Counted from the stretch's first letter, positions 1 to 7,812 are shown. The stretch is DNA of 10,829 nucleotides from Oligoflexaceae bacterium (GCA_947474445.1 CANJJY010000120.1:1-10829); one strand, 5' to 3'. A program made the numbers and translations. The notes: generated by a model from the letters alone, not told the origin.

Positions 1-81
1 GGGGTGATTTCACGATTAATTACGGACCGAGTTCCTTTGGTCGTTGAACGACCGAACGGTGTCGGGCGACCACTATCGTAG
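1..81 (+). CDS. possible C-terminal end of an unrecognised gene
   Basis: Frame 1 is open from the window edge to a TAG at 79-81 and reads as 26 residues ending RPNGVGRPLS. A good terminator hairpin in the same orientation begins 22 bases later, which fits the end of a + strand gene. The fragment is too short to assign to a family. A strong inverted repeat lies inside it (26-60), so the stretch could also be non-coding or structured RNA. The other two + frames are closed by TGA at 5-7, TAA at 17-19 and TGA at 45-47. Both the coding status and the function are uncertain. Confidence 0.3.
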   Translation, partial: GVISRLITDRVPLVVERPNGVGRPLS

Positions 82-103
82 ATAAAAGTGTGTTCTCTTG
101 GTC

Positions 104-141
104 GGCAGCCTTTTCTTCAAAGAAGGCTGCCTTTTGCTTTT
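104..141 (+). terminator. Rho-independent terminator
   Basis: A perfect 9-bp stem pairs GGCAGCCTT (104-112) with AAGGCTGCC (123-131) around a 10-base loop, and TTTTGCTTTT follows directly on the + strand. This suits termination of whatever gene ends upstream at about 81. The hairpin also lies about 40 bases past the ssb stop on the opposite strand, but no T-run follows it in that direction. Any use as a bidirectional terminator would be weaker. Confidence 0.75.
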
Positions 142-171
142 CAGTGGCAAGGCGAAGAGAGCTTTAGTACA

Positions 172-645
172 TCAAAAAGGTATGTCGTCCAGGCTCGATC
201 CGTGGGATCCACCGAACATGCTATCCGACGGCGGCTCTGCAGGGGGTGGGGTAAAGCTTGAGAGCTGCTGCGCGGCGTGATCGCTCGGTGCGCCGCGTGA
301 TGCGCCCGCTCCTGCGCCACCACCAATAAATTGCACATTCTGCGCGACGATCTCAGTTGCATAACGCTTCTGACCTGACTGCTGATCATCCCACGAACGC
401 GTTTGCAGGCGTCCTTCCACAAACACCGTCCGACCTTTAGAAAGGTATTTGGCACAGTTTTCAGCCTGCTTGCTCCACACCACGATCCGATGCCACTCCG
501 TCTTTTCCTGACGGTTGCCATTGTCTGTGCGGACATCGGTGGTGGCTACATTGAGCGTACAAACAGGCGTACCCGTCGGCGTGTAGCGGAGTTCGGGATC
601 CTGACCTAAATTTCCGATGATAATAACCTTATTGACGGAAGCCAT
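172..645 (-). CDS. ssb: single-stranded DNA-binding protein SSB
   Basis: SSB coats single-stranded DNA during replication, recombination and repair and recruits partner enzymes through its C-terminal tip. The 157-residue product starts MASVNKVIIIGNLGQDPELR, the classic start of the OB fold, which covers roughly residues 1-110. It carries EWHRIVVW at 50-57 and RSWDDQ at 83-88, placing W51 and W85 where E. coli SSB has base-stacking tryptophans. A Gly/Ala/Ser/Pro-rich flexible linker follows (about 108-150), ending in the acidic tip DDIPF used for partner binding. Length is normal for the family. The ATG at 643-645 is preceded on its strand by AGAAAGG at a suitable distance. The gene is divergent from the lipoprotein gene at 844 and appears to be transcribed alone. 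Nothing looks broken, and the assignment is secure. Confidence 0.97.
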   Translation of the reverse strand: MASVNKVIIIGNLGQDPELRYTPTGTPVCTLNVATTDVRTDNGNRQEKTEWHRIVVWSKQAENCAKYLSKGRTVFVEGRLQTRSWDDQQSGQKRYATEIVAQNVQFIGGGAGAGASRGAPSDHAAQQLSSFTPPPAEPPSDSMFGGSHGSSLDDIPF

Positions 646-706
646 GCGGCGTACCTTTCTCGGCGTTTTTATGAACTCAGCGGGGGAGGCAAGAGTTGAT
701 CTTCGG

Positions 707-736
707 TTGGACGCCTCGCCTCGCAGTGGTTATAAC
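707..736 (+). promoter_or_regulatory. candidate sigma70-type promoter for the lipoprotein gene
   Basis: TTGGAC (707-712) is followed after 18 bases by TATAAC (731-736). The -35 match is modest. The -10 box falls within the 8-base palindrome GTTATAAC (729-736), which could also serve the divergent ssb promoter. A transcript from here would carry a leader of about 100 bases before the ATG at 844. This is pattern matching only. Confidence 0.3.
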
Positions 737-758
737 TAAGCTCGTGACTCGGTCACAA
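729..758 (-). promoter_or_regulatory. candidate sigma70-type promoter for ssb
   Basis: On the minus strand TTGTGA (complement of 753-758) is followed after 18 bases by TATAAC (complement of 729-734), or after 17 by TTATAA. The start codon lies about 80 bases downstream. The -35 element overlaps the inverted repeat GTGAC-TCG-GTCAC (744-756), a possible operator. The region shows no E. coli-type SOS box that I can recognise. Confidence 0.35.
744..756. repeat. 13-bp inverted repeat in the ssb/lipoprotein promoter region
   Basis: GTGAC (744-748) and GTCAC (752-756) form a perfect 5-3-5 palindrome. It sits between the candidate ssb -35 and -10 boxes and overlaps the -35. A second 5-3-5 palindrome, GTCAG-TGT-CTGAC, lies at 784-796, centred 40 bases away. 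Short palindromes arise by chance, so an operator role is only a suggestion. Confidence 0.3.
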
Positions 759-783
759 GGAGAAATTACCAGCCCGGCAAGAA

Positions 784-796
784 GTCAGTGTCTGAC
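784..796. repeat. second 13-bp inverted repeat upstream of the lipoprotein gene
   Basis: GTCAG (784-788) and CTGAC (792-796) flank TGT. It has the same 5-3-5 geometry as the palindrome at 744-756 and shares GTCA/TGAC core letters with it. It falls in the predicted leader of the lipoprotein gene, about 47 bases before the ATG at 844. It could be an operator half of a looped pair or a chance match. Confidence 0.25.
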
Positions 797-843
797 ATAC
801 ACAGCATTCCGCAATGGGTTTATCGCTGAGGAGATTGGGTACC

Positions 844-2376
844 ATGAAGAGTAGACAGAGTTTGACCTGGACCATCATTGGGTCACTGGGCTTTGCCTTT
901 GTCTTGCTGAGCGGAAGCTGTAAAAGCAAAGAAAAGCTGCCGAGTTTAGGCGATAAGGTTTCGGGCCCTATCGACGTTGCAACGGCTCCGAACGGCAAGT
1001 TATTTTACGCCCTGAATTCCGATTATCAACGTCGCTTTAACGAGGGTTCTCTCCAGGTCATCGATTCGGAACCAGCCGATGGCTCGACTTATAAAATCGC
1101 AACGATTCCCACCCGCCGCTTGGGACAGACCATGCACGTGGCTCAGAATTTGTTGCTGATCACCTACGATCACCCCGAAAAGACCAGCGAAGGGTATGCT
1201 GAACTGTGGAGCCTGGCAAATGAGGCCCAGCCGGCTCTACTCGTCACGTGGGAACTGCAGTGCGCGCCCGTCAATGCCATCATAGCTCCGACACGCCCCT
1301 ACCTTGCCGTTAGTTGCGCGACCGGGCAGATCTATCTCGGCACCTGGTCGAATAGCACGCCCGCCGGAGCAAGCCTGGATCTCGTTAGAAACTATGGCTT
1401 CGAGCATCGAGCCCTCTATTTCTACGAATCGACGAAAACCTGGCTCTTAGGCTTTCCTTCTGACAGCGGCGATCCAAGGCAAGGAGATCTGGCCTTAGTG
1501 GATAAGCTGAGCTTTGAGAAAGCGAGCGAAAAGCTCTTGGACAAACCTAATACGGTGCCAGACGTTTTTGAGAGCACGGCCGCTAATCGCAGGCGGGCCA
1601 GCCAAACCCTTCCCTTTCAAATGTTTGTCTACAATCTAAGTGACGAAGAAGCGGCATCCGCGGCGGCGCAAGCGGCCGGTGACAGCAGCTTCGTACATTT
1701 TCGAAATATTGCTCTCGGGGGAACATACACAGATCCCACCTTGGCCAACCAAGAGCTCAACTACGTGAGCTACGTGTTGCGTGAGCTCAATGGCCAGCCC
1801 AATTCCAGCGAGGGGACGGCCGAACTTTATTCACGGTCCTACCGTACTAATTTCTACGATGCTAAGCCTGATTTTGAAGGGCGCGCTGACACGTTCTATC
1901 TCTCTCAGCGCGGCAAAACCCCTGGATCAGCCGGCAATAGTATTCTGAAATTACGTATCGATGAGAGTGTTTTGAACCGGATTCTCGAGGAAAAAGTACC
2001 TTTTGAACAAATCTTCTCGGTCGAACGCATCTACGGCTACGAACCTGATCGGGATACCAATGGACGTTATCCCGGTGATTTTGAACTGCTCGACCTCGAT
2101 GGCGAGCCTATGGTGATCATCAATCACTTTCGCGATGTGATCAACTTCAGTGGCGCCACGTTTTATGGCATCACACGCAAGTTACTCTCCGAATCGCACG
2201 CTTTGGATCGGCCCGAAAGCGCCGATTCCACGGCCTATCAAGACTCCTATTTTCAAATTGCGGCCTCCCCTTCCGGCAAAGTGCTCACCGCTTCTTTTTA
2301 TGGCGACGCACTGTTCTTGTTCGATGCCCATCCCCGTATTAGTATAAAGGATCAAATTCCGACACGGATCGAATAA
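844..2376 (+). CDS. predicted lipoprotein of unknown function, possibly beta-propeller-like
   Basis: I do not recognise the family. From the ATG at 844 the product has 510 residues. This start is preferred over the in-frame ATG at 814 because GAGGAG (828-833) lies 10 bases before it, and because it puts a short basic N-terminus directly ahead of the hydrophobic segment. Residues 1-25 look like a lipoprotein signal (MKSRQ, then a hydrophobic stretch ending LLSGS) with C26 as the probable lipidated cysteine. The lipobox is off-consensus, since leucine is at -4 rather than -3. The mature part begins with lysine- and serine-rich residues, then shows repeated beta-strand-like blocks with phrases such as IDVATAPNGKLFYAL and ASPSGKVLTASFYGD, which recall propeller proteins. 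No catalytic motif is visible. It lies 80 bases before smc on the same strand with only a weak hairpin between them, so co-transcription is possible. Confidence 0.85.
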   Translation: MKSRQSLTWTIIGSLGFAFVLLSGSCKSKEKLPSLGDKVSGPIDVATAPNGKLFYALNSDYQRRFNEGSLQVIDSEPADGSTYKIATIPTRRLGQTMHVAQNLLLITYDHPEKTSEGYAELWSLANEAQPALLVTWELQCAPVNAIIAPTRPYLAVSCATGQIYLGTWSNSTPAGASLDLVRNYGFEHRALYFYESTKTWLLGFPSDSGDPRQGDLALVDKLSFEKASEKLLDKPNTVPDVFESTAANRRRASQTLPFQMFVYNLSDEEAASAAAQAAGDSSFVHFRNIALGGTYTDPTLANQELNYVSYVLRELNGQPNSSEGTAELYSRSYRTNFYDAKPDFEGRADTFYLSQRGKTPGSAGNSILKLRIDESVLNRILEEKVPFEQIFSVERIYGYEPDRDTNGRYPGDFELLDLDGEPMVIINHFRDVINFSGATFYGITRKLLSESHALDRPESADSTAYQDSYFQIAASPSGKVLTASFYGDALFLFDAHPRISIKDQIPTRIE

Positions 2377-2405
2377 CAGGTCTTTTACCCAGGGCCTGTC
2401 TTTCC
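2376..2405 (+). terminator. weak hairpin after the lipoprotein gene
   Basis: ACAGGTC (2376-2382) can pair with GGCCTGT (2393-2399), including one G-T pair, around a 10-base loop. Only CTTTCCC follows, so the T-run is poor. The stem starts at the last base of the stop codon. It may cause partial termination or none, leaving read-through into smc possible. Confidence 0.3.
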
Positions 2406-2456
2406 CGATGAATCGGTCGCCGATCGAGGCGCATTTGTCAGCCAAAAGGATTAGGC

Positions 2457-5400
2457 ATGCTTTTAAAGAAACTCATCGTGTCGGGATTTAAATCCTTCGC
2501 TGATAAAGTGACGCTCAATTTCGATGAAGGCATCACGGGCATTGTCGGTCCTAATGGCTCAGGCAAGTCCAACGTCATCGATGCGGTGCGCTGGGTCATG
2601 GGGGAGCAAAACGCCAAGCACCTCAGGGGTGAGATCGCAACCGACATCATCTTTGCAGGTTCCGACAAGCGGAAAGCGCTCGGAATGGCCGAAGTCACTT
2701 TGGTGTTTGACAACCGCCAGTCCAGTAGCTTTTGTCCTCCTGAATATCGTCATGAAATCGAAATTGCCGTCACGCGTCGACTTTATGTCGATGGCGAACG
2801 AGAATATTTCATCAATAAGAAACCCTGTCGCTTGAAAGATGTCGTTGGCTTTTTCGCCAGCAGCGGTCTCGGTGGTCGTAGCTACTCGATGATTCAACAA
2901 GGGCAAGTCGACCGCATTCTTAACGCTAAACCCGAAGACGTTCGCGAGATCCTCGAGGAAGCCGCCGGGACACTTATCTTCAAAGCCAGGAGACAGGCTG
3001 CTCAAAAGAAATTAGAAGCGACGCGCGACAACCTCAAGCGCATCGATGACATCCTTACGGAATTAAGCCAGCAGCTCGAAAAGCTCAAAGAGCAGGTCGA
3101 CAAAGTCGAAGCCTGGCGACAAGTCAGTCAGAATCTAAAGGAGCAAGAGCTCAAGCTTTTCGCACATAATTTTCAGCATTTCTCTACGAAATTGCTTGAA
3201 GTATCCCATCAACTTGAAACCGATTCCGACAGTGAAGTTCGCTGGATAGCTGAACTTTCGAGCTATGAAGCTAGAGTCGAAGAGTTGCAAAGTCAGCTGT
3301 CTGAATCTGACCCAGAACTAGATCAGCTGCGTGAAGAGATCTCTCACCTCAGGGAGCAAATTGTTCGGGCGGAGGGGGCCATCACTGCTGCGCTCAAAAC
3401 TCTCGATCAGGGCCAGCGGAGGCGACAGGATCTCGAGTCAACCATCAAAGACGATCAGGAGAGTCTAAGCCAGCTCGAAGTGCAGGTGAATCAAAAGACG
3501 GTCGACTACAGTAAGATGCATGCCGATGTCGAACATCTTCAAGAACTCCTAGCATCCTTTCAAGATGAGGTCGATCAAGTCGAAGAATCGGCGCAAGTTT
3601 TTGAAAATCGTAGTCAGGAGCTGCAGGAAGAAGTTCGCAATCTCGAGATGCTGCTTGAAAGCAATCGCCTCCGCTGCGAAAGCATCGAGCGCGATCGGAA
3701 AAGACTTCTCGTTGAAGCTCAAAATCACCAGCAGAGACAAGTGAGCCTTGAACAAAACGTCAAGAGCTTTGAATCAAAGATCGACGAGGCTAGAAGTGTC
3801 CTGAGCGATAAACAATCGGGGCTCGACCAAGAGCTTTTGCTCAAACAACAGATCGAGGGCGATCTTCATCAGCGGGAAGACTTGATTCGCGAGCAGCAAA
3901 AGCAGCGAGATTTGCATAAAGATGCGTATATGCATGCGCGGGCGCGGTTGACCTCTTTGGAAGAAATAGAGGCAAGCAGCGGAGATTTGCGGTCTAGCAT
4001 GAACCAGCTTCTATCCCAACATCCGAGCAGCCAAGAGCTTATGCTCGGCAGCTTGACCGATTTCATTACCCTGAAAGAAGGCATCAGTGAATGGTCGAGT
4101 CGCGCTGTCCATGCCTTAGAGAAATGGTCAGAACGACTTTTATTGAAGGGGACTCACGAGCTCAACGAAATTGTGCGGCTTGCCCATCAAGAACAACTTT
4201 CAAGCTTGCCTCTCAGTGTCGTCTCTCTTTGGGATGCGGGGGAGTTGGCCGCGATCGAAGCCTGGGCGCAGCGATTTGATGCTCTGCCCTGTCTCAACTT
4301 CCTCAACCTGCAGACTGCTGCCGAGACCTGGTTGAAACCCTTTCTCAGGCGCCTTTACTATCTCCCTAAGGATCTTCTGAGCGAAGACGAATTACAGGCA
4401 CTACCGCGGGGCCTCGTGCTCTTTACTGGGCAAGGCGTCATTGCAACGTCCCGAGACGAGCTGCTGGTGAGTGGGACGGCGACGAAGGGAAGTCTCAGTC
4501 GCAAGTCAGATATGGTACAGCTTGCCGAATTGCTTAAGGAAAGCGAAGCGGCCCTGGCAGCAGTTCAAAATCAGGCCGATCTTTTGGCTCAAAAGCAGAT
4601 TGAAGATAAGTTACGTTTGAAGGAACTCAGTGACCGTCTTAGCGGTCAGAATCAAGAAGCGCTTTCTGCCATGTCGACGATGCAGCAGCTCTTGAATCAA
4701 CAGAGTCATGTCAAAGAACTCCTCGAGCAAAACGCTCAGCGTTTAGCTGAATTTGATCAAAGGGAAAAAGACCTTTGGCGAGAACTCGAGCAGTTGGGCG
4801 AGACCCGATTATCCTTGGGTCAGGAAAAAGAGATTCAACAAAGCGATCTTGATTCATTGCAAGATGAATTCTCCAGCCTAGGCGAAAAACGAGATGAAGT
4901 GATGCGCGTGCATCAACAGAGGCAGTTAGAACTGGCAAAGCTCGAAGCGCGCAGCGGTGGAGTTCGAGAGAGTCTCGAGCAATTAAAGATTCAGCTGGCG
5001 AAGTTGCAAGGCCAAGCATCGAAGCGTTATGAGGAAAAAGCCCGAATCGATGCAGAAGTCAGTCAGGCCGAAGTCGCTCAGGCTCAATCTACACAGGAGA
5101 TTGAAGCCTATATTCGTCGTCGCGAAGAGCTCGAAGCTCAGTTAGCGGAGAGGCGCGAACAAAGCGCAGGGATCCTGGAAGAGTTAAGGGTTACCGAATC
5201 GCGATTGCGTGAAACGCGCGAGCAACAGATGGAAGTTCAGCGAGCAAAATCCAAGAAAAGCGTGGAGCTTGAACGCCTCAAGCAAGTCTCCCGAGGGCTG
5301 CTCGATCAAGCACGCGAGAAATATCAGATCGATCTCATGCAATATGAGTTTACCTACGACATGAGTTTCGATGCGGACAAGCAAAGTCGTGAAATCCAGA

Positions 5401-6095
5401 AATTAAGGGTCCAGCTCGAAGGCATGGGTGCCATCAATATGGTGGCGATCGAGGAATACGAGCGCATCTCGAAGCGTCATGAATTTATCGATGCACAGAA
5501 AGACGAAGTTCTCGGCAGTATTCTGCTGCTTGAGGAAGCTATCGATGAAATTGAAGAAACCTCTAAAGAAAAGTTTTTATCAACTTTTGAAGTCGTCAAC
5601 ACTAATTTCAGTGAGCTGTTTCCTATCCTATTCCCGAGCGGTGAGGCGCGGCTCGAGTTGACCAGCGACGATGCTCTGTCGGCTGGTGTAGAGATCATGG
5701 TGCGTATGCCAGGCAAGAAGCCACGGAGTATGAATCTCTATTCCGGTGGAGAGAAGGCACTTACCGCGATATCCCTGATATTTGCCTTGCTTAAGACTAA
5801 GCCAACCCCATTTTGCTTTCTAGACGAAGTCGATGCGCCTTTGGATGAAGCGAACGTTGGTCGCTATAACAAGGTCCTTGAAGCTTTGGCACATCGCTTT
5901 CAATTTATTGTGATTACTCACAACCGGAGAACGATGGAAGTGCTCGATCAGCTTTACGGAGTGACGATGCAGGAGGGCGGGGTGTCCACCGTGGTCGGTG
6001 TCGATATGCGGAAGGAGTTACCTTTGCACTTGCAAAAGGCCTTTAAGCAAGTGGAAGGTGATGCGAAAGCGGTAGCAGGAGCTGCTTCAAGTTAG
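2457..6095 (+). CDS. smc: chromosome segregation protein SMC
   Basis: SMC is the ATPase core of the bacterial condensin that organises and segregates chromosomes, normally with ScpA and ScpB, whose genes are not in this window. The 1212-residue product has the full SMC plan. The N-terminal head carries Walker A GPNGSGKS (31-38), WVMGEQ (46-51) and R57 in the arginine-finger position. A long Glu/Gln/Leu-rich coiled coil runs over about 165-520, a hinge over about 528-685, and a second coiled coil over about 690-1040. The C-terminal head has signature motif LYSGGEKALTA (1094-1104), Walker B FLDEVD (1121-1126) with catalytic E1124, and a switch-like ITHNRRTM. AAGGA (2446-2450) lies 6 bases before the ATG. 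Length is near the upper end for the family. The hinge is divergent: its glycine cluster reads SGTATKG (672-678), keeping about two of the usual four glycines. The reading frame is intact and the identity is secure. Confidence 0.97.
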   Translation: MLLKKLIVSGFKSFADKVTLNFDEGITGIVGPNGSGKSNVIDAVRWVMGEQNAKHLRGEIATDIIFAGSDKRKALGMAEVTLVFDNRQSSSFCPPEYRHEIEIAVTRRLYVDGEREYFINKKPCRLKDVVGFFASSGLGGRSYSMIQQGQVDRILNAKPEDVREILEEAAGTLIFKARRQAAQKKLEATRDNLKRIDDILTELSQQLEKLKEQVDKVEAWRQVSQNLKEQELKLFAHNFQHFSTKLLEVSHQLETDSDSEVRWIAELSSYEARVEELQSQLSESDPELDQLREEISHLREQIVRAEGAITAALKTLDQGQRRRQDLESTIKDDQESLSQLEVQVNQKTVDYSKMHADVEHLQELLASFQDEVDQVEESAQVFENRSQELQEEVRNLEMLLESNRLRCESIERDRKRLLVEAQNHQQRQVSLEQNVKSFESKIDEARSVLSDKQSGLDQELLLKQQIEGDLHQREDLIREQQKQRDLHKDAYMHARARLTSLEEIEASSGDLRSSMNQLLSQHPSSQELMLGSLTDFITLKEGISEWSSRAVHALEKWSERLLLKGTHELNEIVRLAHQEQLSSLPLSVVSLWDAGELAAIEAWAQRFDALPCLNFLNLQTAAETWLKPFLRRLYYLPKDLLSEDELQALPRGLVLFTGQGVIATSRDELLVSGTATKGSLSRKSDMVQLAELLKESEAALAAVQNQADLLAQKQIEDKLRLKELSDRLSGQNQEALSAMSTMQQLLNQQSHVKELLEQNAQRLAEFDQREKDLWRELEQLGETRLSLGQEKEIQQSDLDSLQDEFSSLGEKRDEVMRVHQQRQLELAKLEARSGGVRESLEQLKIQLAKLQGQASKRYEEKARIDAEVSQAEVAQAQSTQEIEAYIRRREELEAQLAERREQSAGILEELRVTESRLRETREQQMEVQRAKSKKSVELERLKQVSRGLLDQAREKYQIDLMQYEFTYDMSFDADKQSREIQKLRVQLEGMGAINMVAIEEYERISKRHEFIDAQKDEVLGSILLLEEAIDEIEETSKEKFLSTFEVVNTNFSELFPILFPSGEARLELTSDDALSAGVEIMVRMPGKKPRSMNLYSGGEKALTAISLIFALLKTKPTPFCFLDEVDAPLDEANVGRYNKVLEALAHRFQFIVITHNRRTMEVLDQLYGVTMQEGGVSTVVGVDMRKELPLHLQKAFKQVEGDAKAVAGAASS

Positions 6096-6122
6096 CGCGC
6101 GCAGCCCGGCTCCGAAGCGCTG

Positions 6123-6473
6123 TTATCCTTCAAGTTTGTCGATGATGAGCTGCACCATTTCTTCGGGATTTTGATAGAACTCACCAAATGAATAGGTATC
6201 CATGAACCATTCGCTGATGGGATCATGTTCGGCATCACGAGCCCGATTAATGATCTGCGGGTAGGTACTGCCCAGTTCGACTAATCGGCCGATCACTGCG
6301 CCCGCTTCGGGTTTGGTGCTGGGATATTTTTTGCGAATGTAGCGAATCATTAGGCTGATCGCCACTGGGTCCAGATTGTCTGCGATATTGAACAGGTCCT
6401 GGGCGGGCAAATTACCTTCTTCAAGGCCTCGCAACCAACGCACGCTTTCTCGTATCTGGGTCTGAGTATCCAT
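6123..6473 (-). CDS. small conserved-looking protein of unknown function
   Basis: I do not recognise this 116-residue protein. The ATG at 6471-6473 has a strong ribosome-binding site on its strand, GAGGAG, 6 bases upstream, which supports it as a real gene. The sequence is mostly helix-like, with no signal peptide or membrane segment, and so is probably cytoplasmic. Notable stretches are ESVRWLRGLEEG (9-20), DPVAISLMIRYIRKKYP (35-51) and DPISEWFMDTYSFGEF (84-99), the last two rich in aromatic and charged residues as in a compact domain. It converges on smc with only 27 bases between the stop codons and no clear terminator between them. No partner gene is adjacent on its own strand, so context gives no function. 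Confidence 0.8.
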   Translation of the reverse strand: MDTQTQIRESVRWLRGLEEGNLPAQDLFNIADNLDPVAISLMIRYIRKKYPSTKPEAGAVIGRLVELGSTYPQIINRARDAEHDPISEWFMDTYSFGEFYQNPEEMVQLIIDKLEG

Positions 6474-6485
6474 GGCAAACTCCTC

Positions 6486-6822
6486 TGATAGGGGACAAAA
6501 AAAGTCAGTGAATAATTTTATGTAATTTCGGCTGTGCCCGAACGATTTTTCTGGAAAACCACCCTTATGCGAAAAAAGCTCTGTTCAATTCCCGATAGTT
6601 CAAAGCTAAAGCCCTTATTCTGGATGGCTATCCTGCCATAGACAATCTGAAGTTGTCCTCTTTATCATAAAAGCTACCGAAGCGCTTGTCGCGCCAGAGT
6701 TAGAAATTTAATTGGCGGCGTCTCAAAAATGAGGATCACCACCTTCATAAGAACCTGGTCGGTCGCCGTGAAGTCCTTGCCGGGCCATCAGCAGCGCCTG
6801 GGGGCCGGTATTCCCGAGCCCT
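6486..6822. other. gene-free region between the 116-aa gene and hldD
   Basis: I see no convincing gene here. It must hold the promoter of the small minus-strand gene and the 3' end region of hldD. A minus-strand TAAAAT (complement of 6514-6519) could be a -10 box for the small gene, but no good -35 accompanies it. Two small hairpins sit side by side: ATGGC/GCCAT (6624-6628 with 6635-6639) and GACAA/TTGTC (6641-6645 with 6653-6657). No T-rich terminator is evident after hldD. A small RNA or a decayed gene cannot be excluded. Confidence 0.5.
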
Positions 6823-7812
6823 CTACAGGTAGGGGTCTGCCTGCAACAAATAATTTTGGACGTAATCCTCGACCCCAGCCTCAAGACTCATAAAAGGGTC
6901 ATGGTACGCAGCATTGAGGCGAAGCCTCGTCAAATCAGCAGCTGTATAATACTGATATTGGGCTTTAAGACTCTCAGGCATCTCGATCCAATCAAAGTTT
7001 GAAGACTTTCCTAAAGAGTCAAATACAGCCTGGCCTAAATCGATAAACTTGCGTGGTTCGCCCGTCCCCAGATTATAAACTCCCGAAGGAATCTGCGAGG
7101 ATTTCTCCCAAAAATGCAAGAGTACTTTGATCACGTCCTTCACATAGACGAAATCACGGCGCTGCTCACCGTGAGCAATGTCAGGGCGATAAGACTTGAA
7201 GAGCTTCAGTTTTCCCCGTTCTTGCACCTGAGGGTAGGCGTGATAAACGACGCTCGCTTGTGAACCTTTATGATATTCATTCGGACCGTACACATTGAAA
7301 AATTTAAAACCGAACCATGAGGGAGGCGCTTTTACTCCTCCCTGACGCAAGGCCCAGCCGTCAAAAAGTTGCTTGCTCCAGCCGTATTTGTTGATCGGTC
7401 GCAGGTCAGCCGTGCGTTCGGCAGCATCGCTGAAATTGTGTTCTTCGGCACCATATGTCGCTGCCGATGAAGCATAGAGAAATGGGATGGCGCGATCACT
7501 ACAAAAGTCCCAGAGTCGCTTGCTGAAAAGGACATTATTCTGCATCAAATAATCGCCATCACGCTCCGTCGTACTCGAGCAGGCGCCGAGATGAAACACG
7601 GCTTCGATAGATTGGCGATGGCCTTCGGTCTCTAACCAACTAAAAAATTGATCTTTCGGCACGACATAATCCAGCTCTCTTTTGCTTAGATTCTGCCACT
7701 TGGCTCCAAGTCCGAGATGATCGACGACGACGATGTCTCGGTAGCCTCTTTGATTGAGGCCCCAGACCAATGCGCTTCCTATGAATCCCGCTCCGCCCGT
7801 CACCAGTATCAT
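6823..7812 (-). CDS. hldD: ADP-L-glycero-D-manno-heptose 6-epimerase
   Basis: HldD converts ADP-D-glycero-beta-D-manno-heptose to ADP-L-glycero-beta-D-manno-heptose, the last step in making the heptose donor for the LPS inner core, in the cytoplasm. The 329-residue product is an extended short-chain dehydrogenase/reductase. It has the nucleotide-binding loop TGGAGFIG (5-12), the family stretch FHLGACSSTTERDG (73-86), YASSAATYG (113-121) with catalytic serine, and YGWSK with Y143 and K147. It also has FFNVYGPNEYHKGS, KRDFVYV-like RRDFVYVKDV and YNLGTGEPRKF. These match E. coli HldD closely along the whole length, which is about normal. The ATG at 7810-7812 is preceded on its strand by AGGAAAGG and GAAGG. 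The gene stands alone and is divergent from lysC. Its presence implies heptose-containing LPS. Confidence 0.95.
   Translation of the reverse strand: MILVTGGAGFIGSALVWGLNQRGYRDIVVVDHLGLGAKWQNLSKRELDYVVPKDQFFSWLETEGHRQSIEAVFHLGACSSTTERDGDYLMQNNVLFSKRLWDFCSDRAIPFLYASSAATYGAEEHNFSDAAERTADLRPINKYGWSKQLFDGWALRQGGVKAPPSWFGFKFFNVYGPNEYHKGSQASVVYHAYPQVQERGKLKLFKSYRPDIAHGEQRRDFVYVKDVIKVLLHFWEKSSQIPSGVYNLGTGEPRKFIDLGQAVFDSLGKSSNFDWIEMPESLKAQYQYYTAADLTRLRLNAAYHDPFMSLEAGVEDYVQNYLLQADPYL

Noticed and set aside
141..536. 131-codon minus-strand frame overlapping ssb
   Set aside because: It is a shadow frame of ssb, whose coding identity is certain; the shadow product has no recognisable domain.
814..843. 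Earlier in-frame ATG of the lipoprotein gene
   Set aside because: It lacks a ribosome-binding site and would add a basic tail before the signal peptide. The ATG at 844 has GAGGAG at good spacing.
2412..2424. ATCGG-TCG-CCGAT palindrome before smc as an operator
   Set aside because: It has the same 5-3-5 geometry as two palindromes at 744-796, but its sequence is unrelated and no promoter boxes are evident around it. It is likely chance.
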